The notes beneath the pieces were generated by a model. The model was given only the letters and a program-made list of their open reading frames with translations. It did no database searches and was not told the DNA's origin. From Rhodococcus sp. BP22 (GTDB lineage: Bacteria; Actinomycetota; Actinomycetes; Mycobacteriales; Mycobacteriaceae): a stretch of 64,000 nucleotides of DNA. Made by a program: the position numbers and the translations under genes. The stretch is taken from NCBI RefSeq assembly GCF_014281965.1, contig NZ_JACFTB010000007.1:186001-250000 (forward strand), in the 5' to 3' direction. Shown here piece after piece: positions 34,923-43,551 of the stretch; position 1 is the stretch's first letter, and each line of letters opens with the position of its first letter.

Positions 34923-36353
34923 TTACGGGGTGACCTGGGAGGCCATCCCATCGTGGAAACCGTCCGAATACGGGGGCAGCAGACCCCATTCGCGACGCAT
35001 GTCGACCTCGGAAGCCTGGAAGACCGCCCGTGCATGGCTGAATTCCTCGAAGCCCTCACGGCCGTTGTAGTGGCCCATACCGGAGGCCCCGACGCCGCCG
35101 AACGGTGCGTCCTGCAGACCCGGGTGCATCATCACGTCGTTGACGGTGACGCCGCCGGAGAGCGTGTGGTCCAACACATATGACTGTTCTGCTGCATCGG
35201 TGCCGAAGTAGTACAGAGCCAACGGCCGGGGGCCCGAGTTGATTTCGGCGAGGACATCGTCGAGATTCTCGTAGCCGAGAACCACCATGGCGGGACCGAA
35301 GATCTCTTCACTACGGATGACCGAGTCGGACGGTGGGTCGACAACCATCCGAAGCGGACGACGTCCACCCTCGCTGGGGAGCGCGCCGGCCGGAGCAGTC
35401 TCGACACGGGCACCGCGGGCAACGGCGTCATCGATGTAACTGTCGACGCGGGCAGCATGGCGGTCGTTGACCACGGAGACGGCGTCGGGGTTGCCCTCGA
35501 TCGTCGGCAGCAGCTCCGCGTATACCTTCGCGGTCGATGCGACGAACTGCTCGAGCAGTTCGCGAGGCACATAGGTCGTATCCGGGTTGACGCACAGCTG
35601 GCCGCCGTTGCTGGTCTTGCCGACCGCAATTCGGAAGGCTGCGACGTCCATGTCGGCGCTACGGCCGATCACAGTCGGCGACTTGCCACCCAGTTCCAGC
35701 GTTACGGGCACCAGATTCTTTGCGGCGTTCGCCATCACCAATTTGCCGACCGCCGAGCTGCCGGTGAACACCAGGTGATCGAAGGGAAGCGAGGTCAGAG
35801 CCTCAGCCACATCAGGTCCACCGGTGACGATCGCGACAACCTCTGGATCCAGGGCTGCCTCGACGATTTCAGCGAGAAGTGCGGCGGTGCGGGGAACCAC
35901 TTCGGACGGTTTGAGTACGGCACGGTTACCGGCTGCAAGGACGCCTGCCAGCGGGCTGAGCAGGGTGAACAGAGGCGCATTCCAGGTGCCGACGATGCCG
36001 ACAGAACCCTTTGGCTGATAACGGACATGGGCGCTGGCGCCGAGCTGATCGTATGGCGAGAACACTGCGCGGTCCTGCTGCGCCATCCACGTCTCGAGGT
36101 TGTCGCGTGAATGCTTCAGGCTGCTGATGGAGCCCAGCACGTCGTTCATCAAAGAGTATCCACGTGGACGTCCACCGAAGTCCGCATCCATTGCAGTTGC
36201 GAGATCTTCGTGACGCGCGACGAGCATGTCGATTACAGCTTGTATGCGCTGTCGCCGCAGCTCGGCGGAGGGCTGGCCTTCGGTGTTCATTGCCGCGCGC
36301 TGACGGCTAAGGATGTCGGTGATGCGCGCTCGCTCCGAGCTGTTCTGGTCCAT
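34923..36353 (-). CDS. Aldehyde dehydrogenase, coniferyl-aldehyde dehydrogenase-like
   Basis: This 476-residue protein has the ALDH motifs LELGGKSP (general-base glutamate) and NGGQLCVNPD (catalytic cysteine). It also has TGSSAVGK for NAD binding and EEIFGPAMVV. The FGGRPRGYS N-terminal segment and overall length fit the coniferyl-aldehyde group rather than classical 500-residue ALDHs. The ATG at 36353 has a weak ribosome site; ATG at residue 22 is an alternative. It probably removes the aldehyde made by the adjacent alcohol dehydrogenase. Confidence 0.87.
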   Translation of the reverse strand: MDQNSSERARITDILSRQRAAMNTEGQPSAELRRQRIQAVIDMLVARHEDLATAMDADFGGRPRGYSLMNDVLGSISSLKHSRDNLETWMAQQDRAVFSPYDQLGASAHVRYQPKGSVGIVGTWNAPLFTLLSPLAGVLAAGNRAVLKPSEVVPRTAALLAEIVEAALDPEVVAIVTGGPDVAEALTSLPFDHLVFTGSSAVGKLVMANAAKNLVPVTLELGGKSPTVIGRSADMDVAAFRIAVGKTSNGGQLCVNPDTTYVPRELLEQFVASTAKVYAELLPTIEGNPDAVSVVNDRHAARVDSYIDDAVARGARVETAPAGALPSEGGRRPLRMVVDPPSDSVIRSEEIFGPAMVVLGYENLDDVLAEINSGPRPLALYYFGTDAAEQSYVLDHTLSGGVTVNDVMMHPGLQDAPFGGVGASGMGHYNGREGFEEFSHARAVFQASEVDMRREWGLLPPYSDGFHDGMASQVTP

Positions 36354-36452
36354 GTCCGAACGTTATGAGCTGGCTCACACCACCCGCGCCCAGGTCCCGG
36401 TGAGTGGAACTCGAAACTGACTGTGCCGACGTCGGAACGGACCACTCTCGAC

Positions 36453-36481
36453 GGAACCGAAGCAGGCGTCTGTGCGTCTAA
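36453..36481 (+). promoter_or_regulatory. ECF-sigma-like promoter, array copy 1
   Basis: GGAAC at 36453-36457 and CGTCTAA at 36475-36481 are separated by 17 bases, the layout of extracytoplasmic-function sigma promoters. The same elements with the same spacing precede the other three array copies. Confidence 0.7.
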
Positions 36482-36512
36482 CCTAACGACGAGTCCAACG
36501 GATGGGGGTCCG

Positions 36513-37049
36513 ATGCAACGCCGATGGCTGTCACTTCTAGCGGTTGTCGCTGTCCTCACATCCTGCAGCCAGCCGGTCGAGGGAACAGCCGTCGCAGGGG
36601 TGCCCGGGCAGGCCGAGCAATTCGAACCCTGCAGCATCCCGGACGACGCCATCGCCGCGACCGGGCTCAATCCCGAGGCAAGGTTGGCGGGCTGGGGTGA
36701 GGGAATCAGCGTCAAGGCCTGGACCACATGTGGGTGGAGGGGTCCGACACAGAATTCTTGGTACCAGTTCGATGTGTACTTCTCAATTCAATTCACCCTC
36801 GACGAGGTTCGACAGAACCCCGCGTTCGAGAATTACAAGGACGTCAACTTAGACGGCAGACCAGCCGTCGAGTTCGGACTTTCGTCAATGGACCGTGACG
36901 AAGGATGCGGCACGAGCTTCGACACCACCGAAGGCGTCGTGATGTTCACTCTCGCGACCCTCGGAACAGCCTCGCCACAGGGTGACCCGTGTGACCTCAT
37001 CCGCCGACACACAACCGATCTCGGACGGTACTTCCCGCCCTCTAGGTGA
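36513..37049 (+). CDS. DUF3558-type lipoprotein, array copy 1
   Basis: This 178-residue lipoprotein starts at ATG 36513 behind GGGGGT. It has signal MQRRWLSLLAVVAVL and lipobox LTSC. The mature domain has DUF3558 features: CSIPDDAIAATGL, TTCGW, DEGCGTSFDT and DPCDLIRRHT, with conserved cysteines that probably form disulfides. It is exported and lipid-anchored. The 125-residue helical gene follows after 12 bases. Confidence 0.85.
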   Translation: MQRRWLSLLAVVAVLTSCSQPVEGTAVAGVPGQAEQFEPCSIPDDAIAATGLNPEARLAGWGEGISVKAWTTCGWRGPTQNSWYQFDVYFSIQFTLDEVRQNPAFENYKDVNLDGRPAVEFGLSSMDRDEGCGTSFDTTEGVVMFTLATLGTASPQGDPCDLIRRHTTDLGRYFPPSR

Positions 37050-37061
37050 AAAGGAACCGCA

Positions 37062-37439
37062 ATGGCTTTGGAATCCCCAATCGCATACTGGAACGACCTC
37101 GCCACCGCGGCTGACGATGGGCAGTTGTTTCTCGATCCCGCTTCCGCGCAGCATTGCGACAAGGCATGCACCGAGTACCTGGCGATTCTTGAGACCAACA
37201 AAGACCTCGCGTTCAAGTTGGGAAACGTCAAGGGCATGGGTACTTTCGATTCTGGAATCGCGCTCGCCCGCAAATTTTCACTAAAGGCGGTCGATGGCCC
37301 GAACAACCTCGTCGACGTCCTCCAAAGCCATATCGACGTCGTCACGGCGATGCAAGCAGTGTTCCGAAAGTTCTTCGATGCAGCGAAGGACGTCGACCAG
37401 CAAAATGCAACATCGATCGGTCGGAACGGCCCGCGGTAA
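37062..37439 (+). CDS. 125-residue helical protein, array copy 1
   Basis: This all-helical protein starts MALESPIAYWNDLATAADDG behind AAAGGA. It has no signal peptide, one conserved cysteine pair region (HCDKAC) and a C-terminal helix QAVFRKFFDAAKDVDQQNA. Size, helix content and an early W-N-D remind one of ESX partners, but no W-x-G turn is present. It is co-transcribed with the lipoprotein and always paired with it. Function unknown. Confidence 0.78.
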   Translation: MALESPIAYWNDLATAADDGQLFLDPASAQHCDKACTEYLAILETNKDLAFKLGNVKGMGTFDSGIALARKFSLKAVDGPNNLVDVLQSHIDVVTAMQAVFRKFFDAAKDVDQQNATSIGRNGPR

Positions 37440-37870
37440 CCGAGTTCTCTATCCGTATCGCCCCGCCATCGCCACCGAACTCACGCATCTGCCCGCCGGA
37501 GACCGCCCTGCCCGGGTTGCGCTGGCCGCGCGCTTCGTGGTGTCCGCGCTCGCGTCATAGGAGCGCGACCGGGTGGCCGGCGTGTGGCGCGATCTCGACG
37601 CCTTCGGGACCGAATTTTGCGCCCTGATGCATGCCCTGTTGCTTACCGGATCACGGACCATTGACTGTCACCAGGCAGGGTTGCCGTGCTCCGTATTCGA
37701 TTGCCCAGCCATAGCTCAGTCGAGCTGCAGTTGTTCCCACGGGAAAACTGGGATGGAAAGCGTTGCAGCACAAAATTACTCGACACAATCTCGCGTCACG
37801 GGGCACGGGAGAGTAAACGGATCGAGTTTCGCTGCGCCTGCCTGTCGGTACGGGATGCCAAGATGTCTGC
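37440..37870. other. No intact gene; broken coding-like fragments (about 430 bases)
   Basis: On the plus strand a coding-like stretch reads YPYRPAIATELTHLPAGDRP, then RFVVSALAS, stops, and resumes as ERDRVAGVWRDLDAFGTEFC. This looks like a gene broken by a stop codon. The rest precedes the gene at 37871. I cannot name the parent gene. Confidence 0.45.
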
Positions 37871-38644
37871 ATGTCACGATTCGACGAAGGCTTCGCACCA
37901 CCACCCGCCTGTGTGCAGTGGTGCCAGCTGCGCACGTACGACTTGCACGTTCTGGACGACGGTGTCGAGATCGACCTCGACTGGTGGAACAAGCACCTCG
38001 ACCGCGCAGGTCACGATATTCGACTTCGCGGGCGCGACCTCGACGGGCACATCGTCTCCGACGGAGTGGCGACAGTACAGCGCAACGATCTTCGAATCGA
38101 CACTGATCTTGCTGACGGCGAACACGATTCGCTGGGCCTCCTCTTTCTCTGTGCCGCCTGGCAGGGCAGCCACAAGAACCGCAAAGCGATACGGCGATTC
38201 CCCGACGTCCTCAACCCGCACTTGACCCGTCCGGACGAGAATCCAGTTACAAAAACGATGACTGTGCTCCAACGGTGCATCCGTGACAAGGCGGTACCCG
38301 AACTCCCGAGCGGATCCTGGTCCGGATGGCCAGACACCCCCGGTGTCGGAACATCTCTTATGGCCACATTCCTCTGGGCAGCCAAAGCATCTGTAGACGG
38401 TGGGCGCGCCCAGTTGATCGACCAGTACGGGGTGTCCACCCTCATTCACGAGGGATGGTTGGAGGATCCCGCGGTCACCGGTTTTACGCGACGCCGCTAC
38501 GACCGCTACGTCCAACTACTTTCCAACTGGGCTACCGATATCGGCACCAGCCCAGAACTGATCGAAATGTGGCTCGTGCAACGGTGGAGCGCTCGAAAGT
38601 CCGAAGCCCGCTTCGGCAGCAACGCGCAACCGACTCTGTTCTGA
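37871..38644 (+). CDS. Unrecognised soluble protein inserted in the lipoprotein array (possibly OGG-like fold)
   Basis: This 257-residue soluble protein begins MSRFDEGFAPPPACVQWCQL and ends in a basic tail (VQRWSARKSEARFG). It has no signal or membrane segment. Parts such as LMATFLWAAKASVDGG and RRRYDRYVQLLSNWATDIG recall proteins annotated as having an 8-oxoguanine glycosylase (OGG) fold, but I am not sure and no catalytic Lys/Asp pair could be assigned. It separates array copies 1 and 2 and looks like an insertion. Confidence 0.55.
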   Translation: MSRFDEGFAPPPACVQWCQLRTYDLHVLDDGVEIDLDWWNKHLDRAGHDIRLRGRDLDGHIVSDGVATVQRNDLRIDTDLADGEHDSLGLLFLCAAWQGSHKNRKAIRRFPDVLNPHLTRPDENPVTKTMTVLQRCIRDKAVPELPSGSWSGWPDTPGVGTSLMATFLWAAKASVDGGRAQLIDQYGVSTLIHEGWLEDPAVTGFTRRRYDRYVQLLSNWATDIGTSPELIEMWLVQRWSARKSEARFGSNAQPTLF

Positions 38645-38708
38645 TCCACGCACTGCCACACGATGAAACTTGCTGCACCACGGCCCGCGGAGGATTGCCG
38701 GCCAGGGT

Positions 38709-38737
38709 GGAACCAAAGCTCGGGTCTCTGCGTCTAA
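38709..38737 (+). promoter_or_regulatory. ECF-sigma-like promoter, array copy 2
   Basis: GGAAC at 38709-38713 and CGTCTAA at 38731-38737 are separated by 17 bases. The spacer sequence differs from copy 1, but both elements are identical. Confidence 0.7.
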
Positions 38738-38768
38738 CCTAACGACGAGTCCAACGGATGGGGGTCCG

Positions 38769-39302
38769 ATGCAGCGCCGATGGCTATCACTTGCAGTGGT
38801 GGCCGCCGTCCTCACAGCCTGCAGCCAACCCGTCGAGGGAGTCGCCGTCGCAGGGGTGCCAGGGCTCGCCGAGCAATTCGACCCCTGCAGCATCCCGGAC
38901 GACGCCATCGCCGCGACAGGGCTGAACCCGGAGACTGAGTCAGGATGGTTGGAAGGGATGAGCGTCAAGGCCTGGACGAACTGCGGATGGGAAGGCCCGG
39001 CAAAAAGTTCCTGGTATCGCTTCGATGTCTTGTTCTCAATTCAGTTCACCCTCGACGAGGTTCGGCACAACACTGCGTTTCGGGACTTCAAGGAAATCAG
39101 ATTAAGCAGTAGACCGGCCGTCGAGTACCGGTTTGAGGGCCGGCCCTCAGAAGAAAGCTGCGGTACGAGCTTCGATACCGCCGAGGGTGTCGCAATGATC
39201 TCGGTCGACGTACTAGGAACGGCCCCACCCCAGGGTGACCCATGTGAGCTGGTCCGCCGACACACCATCGAACTTCAGCAGTACTTTCCTCCGTCGAAAT
39301 AA
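38769..39302 (+). CDS. DUF3558-type lipoprotein, array copy 2
   Basis: This 177-residue lipoprotein has signal MQRRWLSLAVVAAVL and lipobox LTAC. It shares CSIPDDAIAATGL, TNCGW, ESCGTSFDT and DPCELVRRHT with the others. The segment at residues ~120-135 (RFEGRPSEES) differs most from its paralogues, and KEIRLSSRPAVEYR replaces the usual KDVNLGGRPALEFG. This copy is the most diverged of the four. Confidence 0.84.
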   Translation: MQRRWLSLAVVAAVLTACSQPVEGVAVAGVPGLAEQFDPCSIPDDAIAATGLNPETESGWLEGMSVKAWTNCGWEGPAKSSWYRFDVLFSIQFTLDEVRHNTAFRDFKEIRLSSRPAVEYRFEGRPSEESCGTSFDTAEGVAMISVDVLGTAPPQGDPCELVRRHTIELQQYFPPSK

Positions 39303-39317
39303 CCGAGAAGGAACCCC

Positions 39318-39695
39318 ATGGCTGTGCAATCTCCGATCGACTACTGGAACGGCCTCGCAATCGCAGCAACCGACGGGCAACTGCAACTCGATCCGACGGC
39401 CGCACGGCATTGTGACAAAGCATGCAGCGAATATCTAACGACTCTCGAATACAGCAAGGCGGCGGCACGCGAACTGGGAAACGTCGAGGGTTTCGGTCCC
39501 TTCGATTCCGGAATCGCGCTGGCCCACAAGTTCTCCCAGAAGGCCGTGGGCGGCCCGAACAATCTAGTGGACGTCCTGCAAAGCCATATCGACGTCGTCA
39601 CCGCGATGCGGGCAGTGTTCCGAAAATTCTTCGTAGCCACAGAAGACATCGATCAGCAGAACGCGACATCGATCGATCAGAACGGACCGCGGTAG
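39318..39695 (+). CDS. 125-residue helical protein, array copy 2
   Basis: This is the paralogue of the gene at 37062. The segment YLTTLEYSKAAARELGNVEG is diverged from other copies, while KFSQKAVGGPNNLVDVLQSH is shared with copies 3 and 4 almost base for base. It lies 15 bases after the lipoprotein stop. Confidence 0.78.
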   Translation: MAVQSPIDYWNGLAIAATDGQLQLDPTAARHCDKACSEYLTTLEYSKAAARELGNVEGFGPFDSGIALAHKFSQKAVGGPNNLVDVLQSHIDVVTAMRAVFRKFFVATEDIDQQNATSIDQNGPR

Positions 39696-39749
39696 CCGAG
39701 CTGATGTACAAAATCCAGTTGACCGTCGCACAGCACTCGGTCAATCGAC

Positions 39750-39778
39750 GGAACCGAAGCTGGCATCCGTGCGTCTAA
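39750..39778 (+). promoter_or_regulatory. ECF-sigma-like promoter, array copy 3
   Basis: GGAAC at 39750-39754 and CGTCTAA at 39772-39778 have a 17-base spacer. The leader after it carries a three-base deletion relative to the other copies. Confidence 0.7.
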
Positions 39779-39806
39779 TCTAACGAGTCCAACGGATGGA
39801 GGTCCG

Positions 39807-40340
39807 ATGCAACGCCGATGGCTGTCACTTCTAGCGGTGGCCTTCGTCCTCACGGCCTGCAGCCAACCCGTCGAGGGAGTCGCCGTCGCAGGGGTGCCAG
39901 GGCAGGCCAAGCAATTCGAACCCTGCAGCATCCCTGACGACGCAATCACCGCGACGGGGCTTGACCCGGAAACTGGGTCAGGATGGATGGAAGGAATAAG
40001 GGTCAAAGCCTGGACGACTTGTGGCTGGGACGGCCCAACAACGAATTCCTGGTACCACTTCGACGTCTTGTTCTCGATTCGGTTCACCCTCGACGAGGTT
40101 CGACAAAACCCCGCGTTTCAGAATTTCAAAGACGTCAACTTGGGCGGCAGGCCTGCCCTCGAATTCGGACTCGAAGATATGCCCCTAGATGAAGGCTGCG
40201 GCACCAGCTTCGACACCACAGAAGGTGTCGTGATGTTTACGCTCAGGACCTCCGGAACAGCCTCCCCGCACGGTGACCCGTGCGAGCTCATCCGCCGACA
40301 CACCGTCGAGCTCAGTCAATACTTTCCGCCCTCGATCTAG
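39807..40340 (+). CDS. DUF3558-type lipoprotein, array copy 3
   Basis: This 177-residue lipoprotein has lipobox LTAC and conserved CSIPDDAITATGL, TTCGW, DEGCGTSFDT and DPCELIRRHT. It is close to copy 4. The start ATG 39807 follows GGAGGT. The helical partner gene begins 15 bases after the stop. Confidence 0.85.
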   Translation: MQRRWLSLLAVAFVLTACSQPVEGVAVAGVPGQAKQFEPCSIPDDAITATGLDPETGSGWMEGIRVKAWTTCGWDGPTTNSWYHFDVLFSIRFTLDEVRQNPAFQNFKDVNLGGRPALEFGLEDMPLDEGCGTSFDTTEGVVMFTLRTSGTASPHGDPCELIRRHTVELSQYFPPSI

Positions 40341-40355
40341 CTGAACGGAATCGAA

Positions 40356-40733
40356 ATGACTCCAAATTCTCCGATCGAATACTGGAACGGTCTCGCCACC
40401 GCAGCCGACGATGGGCATCTGCTGCTGGACCCCGCGGCTGCACGACAGTGCGACCAGGCATGCAGCGAGTACCTGTCTAACCTCCAGACCAACCAAAATG
40501 CAGCGCGCAAACTGGGAGATGTCCGGGGCATGGGTACCTTCGATTCCGGAATCGCGCTGGCCCGCAGGTTCTCCCAGAAGGCCGTGGGCGGCCCGAACAA
40601 TCTAGTGGACGTCCTGCAAAGCCATATCGACGTCGTCACCGCGATGCAAGCGGTGTTCCGAAAATTCTTCGTAGCCGCCGAGGACATCGACCAGCAGAAC
40701 GCGACATCGATCGGTCAGAACGGACCGCGGTAA
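40356..40733 (+). CDS. 125-residue helical protein, array copy 3
   Basis: This protein starts MTPNSPIEYWNGLATAADDG. The variable segment reads YLSNLQTNQNAARKLGDVRG; the C-terminal half matches copies 2 and 4. It has no signal peptide and is presumed cytosolic or ESX-exported. Confidence 0.78.
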   Translation: MTPNSPIEYWNGLATAADDGHLLLDPAAARQCDQACSEYLSNLQTNQNAARKLGDVRGMGTFDSGIALARRFSQKAVGGPNNLVDVLQSHIDVVTAMQAVFRKFFVAAEDIDQQNATSIGQNGPR

Positions 40734-40832
40734 CCGAGCTCATGTAAGTTTCGCCCGCTGGCTTCCCTGCTGACTCGAACCACGTTGCGACGAAATCCGG
40801 ATGACCGTCGCCGCAACCCTTGCTCAAGTGAC

Positions 40833-40861
40833 GGAACCGAATTCGGAATCCATGCGTCTAA
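40833..40861 (+). promoter_or_regulatory. ECF-sigma-like promoter, array copy 4
   Basis: GGAAC at 40833-40837 and CGTCTAA at 40855-40861 have the same 17-base spacing as the other three promoters. Confidence 0.7.
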
Positions 40862-40892
40862 CCTAACGACGAGTCCAACGGATGGGGGTCCG

Positions 40893-41426
40893 ATGCAGCG
40901 CCGATGGCTACCACTTTTCGCGGTGGCCGCAATCCTCACAGCCTGCAGCCAACCGGTCGAGGGAGTCGCTGTCGCAGGGGTGCCAGGGCAGGCCGAGCAA
41001 TTCGAACCCTGCAGCATCCCGGACGACGCCATCGCCGCGACCGGGCTCAATCCGGAAACCGGGTCCGGATGGATGGAAGGAATCAGCGTCAAAGCCTGGA
41101 CAACCTGCGGCTGGAACGGTCCCACACAGAATTCCTGGTACCACTTCGGCGTGCTGTTTTCGATTCGATTCACCCTCGACGAAGTTCGGCACAACATCGC
41201 ATTTCAGGATTTCAAAGACGTCAGCTTAGGGGGCAGGACGGCCCTCGAATTCGGACTCACATCTATGGATCCAGACGAAGGCTGTGGAACCAGCTTCGAC
41301 ACCACCGAAGGAGTTGTGATGCTCACGGTCGAGGCTCTCGGAACCGGCCCGCCCCAGAGTGACCCGTGTGAATTAGTTCGGCGACACACCATCGAACTTT
41401 CGCAATACTTCCCGCCGTCGATCTAG
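40893..41426 (+). CDS. DUF3558-type lipoprotein, array copy 4
   Basis: This 177-residue lipoprotein has lipobox LTAC and motifs CSIPDDAIAATGL, TTCGW, DEGCGTSFDT and DPCELVRRHT. It differs from copy 3 mainly at residues ~85-130 (IAFQDFKDVSLGGRTALEFG). ATG 40893 follows the conserved leader. Confidence 0.85.
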   Translation: MQRRWLPLFAVAAILTACSQPVEGVAVAGVPGQAEQFEPCSIPDDAIAATGLNPETGSGWMEGISVKAWTTCGWNGPTQNSWYHFGVLFSIRFTLDEVRHNIAFQDFKDVSLGGRTALEFGLTSMDPDEGCGTSFDTTEGVVMLTVEALGTGPPQSDPCELVRRHTIELSQYFPPSI

Positions 41427-41441
41427 CTGAACGGAATCGAA

Positions 41442-41819
41442 ATGGCTTCAAATTCTCCGATCGAATACTGGAACGGTCTCGCCACCGCAGCCGACGAGGG
41501 GCATCTGTTCCTCGATCCCACAGCCGCACGACAGTGCGACAAGGCATGCAGCGAATATTTATGGACACTCGAAAAAAACAAGATCGACGCCCGTGCCTTG
41601 GAAAAGGTCGAGGGGTTCGGTCCCTTCGATTCCGGAATCGCACTTGCCCGCAAATTCTCGCAGAAGGCCGTGGGCGGCCCGAACAATCTAGTGGACGTCC
41701 TGCAAAGCCATATCAACGTCGTCACCGCGATGCAAGCGGTGTTCCGAAAATTCTTCGTAGCCGCCGAGGACATCGACCAGCAGAACGCGGCATCGATCGG
41801 CCAAGACGGACCGAGGTAG
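41442..41819 (+). CDS. 125-residue helical protein, array copy 4
   Basis: This protein starts MASNSPIEYWNGLATAADEG. The variable helix reads YLWTLEKNKIDARALEKVEG. The second half is shared with copies 2 and 3 apart from a D-to-N change in SHINVV. It is the last gene of the array. Confidence 0.78.
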   Translation: MASNSPIEYWNGLATAADEGHLFLDPTAARQCDKACSEYLWTLEKNKIDARALEKVEGFGPFDSGIALARKFSQKAVGGPNNLVDVLQSHINVVTAMQAVFRKFFVAAEDIDQQNAASIGQDGPR

Positions 41820-41861
41820 CAGACACCCTCGTTCCCGCCTCACTACGCTGGGAATCGCTGG

Positions 41862-42518
41862 CTACCAGGTGTTTACGTGCAGAACAGTCTCGATAGGATC
41901 GCGCGGTGCAACCTTGAAGGTCTCACCCGTGTAGTAGGCCGTCGGAATCAGCGCACCTTGATGAAATCCCTCCGGAATTCCGAGAATCTCGGCTACCTCT
42001 GCTTCACGCGCGAGATGTATTGTGGTCCAAGCAGTTCCGAGTCCACGCGCACGCGCAGCCAGGGCATAGTTCCACACGGCCGGCAACAATGAACCCCATA
42101 GTCCGGCCTGATTGCCGCTGGGGAGATTCTTACCTGCCTTGATGCAGGGGATCAACAGCACAGGCACTTCACCCATGTGCTCACCGAGCCACCCGGCACT
42201 GTCTCCGACACGCTTCTGGATCGGACCTCGTTCTGGGTCATCGGCGAAAAGAGCATTCGCCGAGTGTTTGGACGCCTGATATTCGGCGAACAGTTCTCCG
42301 TAGATCGCGCCGATCTGTGAACGCAGGTCTGGATCGGTGACCACCACCCACTGCCAGCCCTGCTGGTTCGATCCGGACGGACCTTGCAACGCAATCTCTA
42401 GACACTCCTTGATCAAGTCCAACGGCACCGGCCGCGTCAGGTCCAGGCGCTTGCGGACGGTACGCGTCGTGGTCAGCAGTTCGTCAGGTGTCAGGTCGAG
42501 AGTCGGGTACGAAGTCAT
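41862..42518 (-). CDS. Nitroreductase-family FMN oxidoreductase
   Basis: This 218-residue protein has the nitroreductase fold: N-terminal [10 protein letters not shown] for FMN phosphate contacts, [13 protein letters not shown], and [11 protein letters not shown] near residue 155. Such enzymes reduce nitro groups, quinones or flavins with NAD(P)H. The ATG at 42518 is chosen because the protein aligns in style with relatives from [10 protein letters not shown] onward; longer starts add unrelated residues. It is divergent from the cyclase gene. Confidence 0.83.
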   Translation of the reverse strand: MTSYPTLDLTPDELLTTTRTVRKRLDLTRPVPLDLIKECLEIALQGPSGSNQQGWQWVVVTDPDLRSQIGAIYGELFAEYQASKHSANALFADDPERGPIQKRVGDSAGWLGEHMGEVPVLLIPCIKAGKNLPSGNQAGLWGSLLPAVWNYALAARARGLGTAWTTIHLAREAEVAEILGIPEGFHQGALIPTAYYTGETFKVAPRDPIETVLHVNTW

Positions 42519-42664
42519 CCATCGATCATGCCCCAGAGCCTGGGTGTCCAGCATTCGCACAACCGGTGAGCCGGACCACCGGAGGCTGCAGTCACCACCG
42601 TCGCGGGGCTCGTATCCGCCCCAGTACCGGGGCCGTTCACACCCATGGGCAGCCGAAGGCAAAG

Positions 42665-43510
42665 ATGAGCGAGGTGACCCTGTGGATAATTGCAGCCGGA
42701 GTCGAGCTTGCCGCGATCATCGCGCTCGGTGTCCTTCTCATCGTCTCGCGTCGAGAGCACCAGGAAACGCGATGCGCACTCGAACGTGCCCAGCGTGAGG
42801 TGTCGCCTCGCCGGCGGCGACGTGGCGTTGCCCCGTTCGCGATCAGGAGGGCCTTCCACACGGCGGACTCGCTGATCAACAAGGGCATCGGCGCGACCGT
42901 GCGCAACTCCGTCGAAGACCTCGCGGGCTGGGCCAAAGTCGAACGCCCCGAACTTGCCAGAATGACTGCCGACGGCGATATCGTCGTCCTCTTCTCCGAC
43001 ATCGAAGGATCCACCGCGCGCAACGAGGAGTTGGGTGATCGAGGCTGGGTGAAGCTGCTCGAGAAACACAACAAGCTCATCCGCAAGCAGGTGGAAGACC
43101 ACGGCGGCCACGTGGTGAAGAGCCAGGGCGACGGTTACATGATTGCGTTCTCCGACCCGGCCCAGGCCGTGCGATGTGGAATTCGAGTGCAACAGGTTCT
43201 GCAAAGAAACCCAGAGCGCTGGGACAACATCCGGGTACGCATGGGGATACATGTCGGCAGCTCGGTACGGCGCGGTGACGACCTCTTCGGTCTCAATGTG
43301 GCCATGGCCGCACGGGTGGCGGGCCAGGCCGAAGGCGGCGAAATACTTGTCAGCGAGACGGTTCGAGAAGCAATCGACACGGTGCACGATATTTCGCTCG
43401 GCACACCGCGCGAGGTCGAACTCAAGGGCATGAAGGGCGCCTTTCAGCTGTACCCGGTCGAGCTACCCACACAGCCCTCGACGGCTGATTCTGTCCAACA
43501 AGTGAATTGA
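42665..43510 (+). CDS. Membrane-anchored class III adenylate/guanylate cyclase
   Basis: This 281-residue protein has one N-terminal membrane helix ([20 protein letters not shown]), a basic stretch, and a class III cyclase domain from ~105. Visible are [11 protein letters not shown] (metal-binding Asp), [11 protein letters not shown] (second Asp and a substrate-specifying Lys) and [11 protein letters not shown] (Asn/Arg transition-state residues). It is therefore probably catalytic and makes cAMP, though cGMP cannot be excluded. ATG 42665 is the first start that gives a clean membrane helix. Confidence 0.85.
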   Translation: MSEVTLWIIAAGVELAAIIALGVLLIVSRREHQETRCALERAQREVSPRRRRRGVAPFAIRRAFHTADSLINKGIGATVRNSVEDLAGWAKVERPELARMTADGDIVVLFSDIEGSTARNEELGDRGWVKLLEKHNKLIRKQVEDHGGHVVKSQGDGYMIAFSDPAQAVRCGIRVQQVLQRNPERWDNIRVRMGIHVGSSVRRGDDLFGLNVAMAARVAGQAEGGEILVSETVREAIDTVHDISLGTPREVELKGMKGAFQLYPVELPTQPSTADSVQQVN

Positions 43511-43551
43511 CCGATATCGCCTGCCTGCTTTGTCCTGAAATTCGCGCTGCG

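Larger units (their letters stand above)
36453..41819 (+). repeat. Four-copy array of [DUF3558 lipoprotein + 125-residue helical protein]
   Basis: Units run 36453-37439, 38709-39695, 39750-40733 and 40833-41819. All are in the same direction and of nearly equal length, each with its own promoter and the leader containing taacg..gagtccaacggatgg. Copies 2-4 are near-identical over ~90 bases in the second half of the small gene, while other parts differ. Copies 1 and 2 are separated by ~1.3 kb of unrelated DNA. The pattern suggests tandem duplication with local gene conversion and diversifying segments. Confidence 0.85.

Noticed and set aside
36453..41819. Regular repeat array considered as CRISPR or an integron
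   Set aside because: Repeat units are ~1 kb coding modules with their own promoters. No short palindromic repeats, spacers, attC-like sites or integrase are present.
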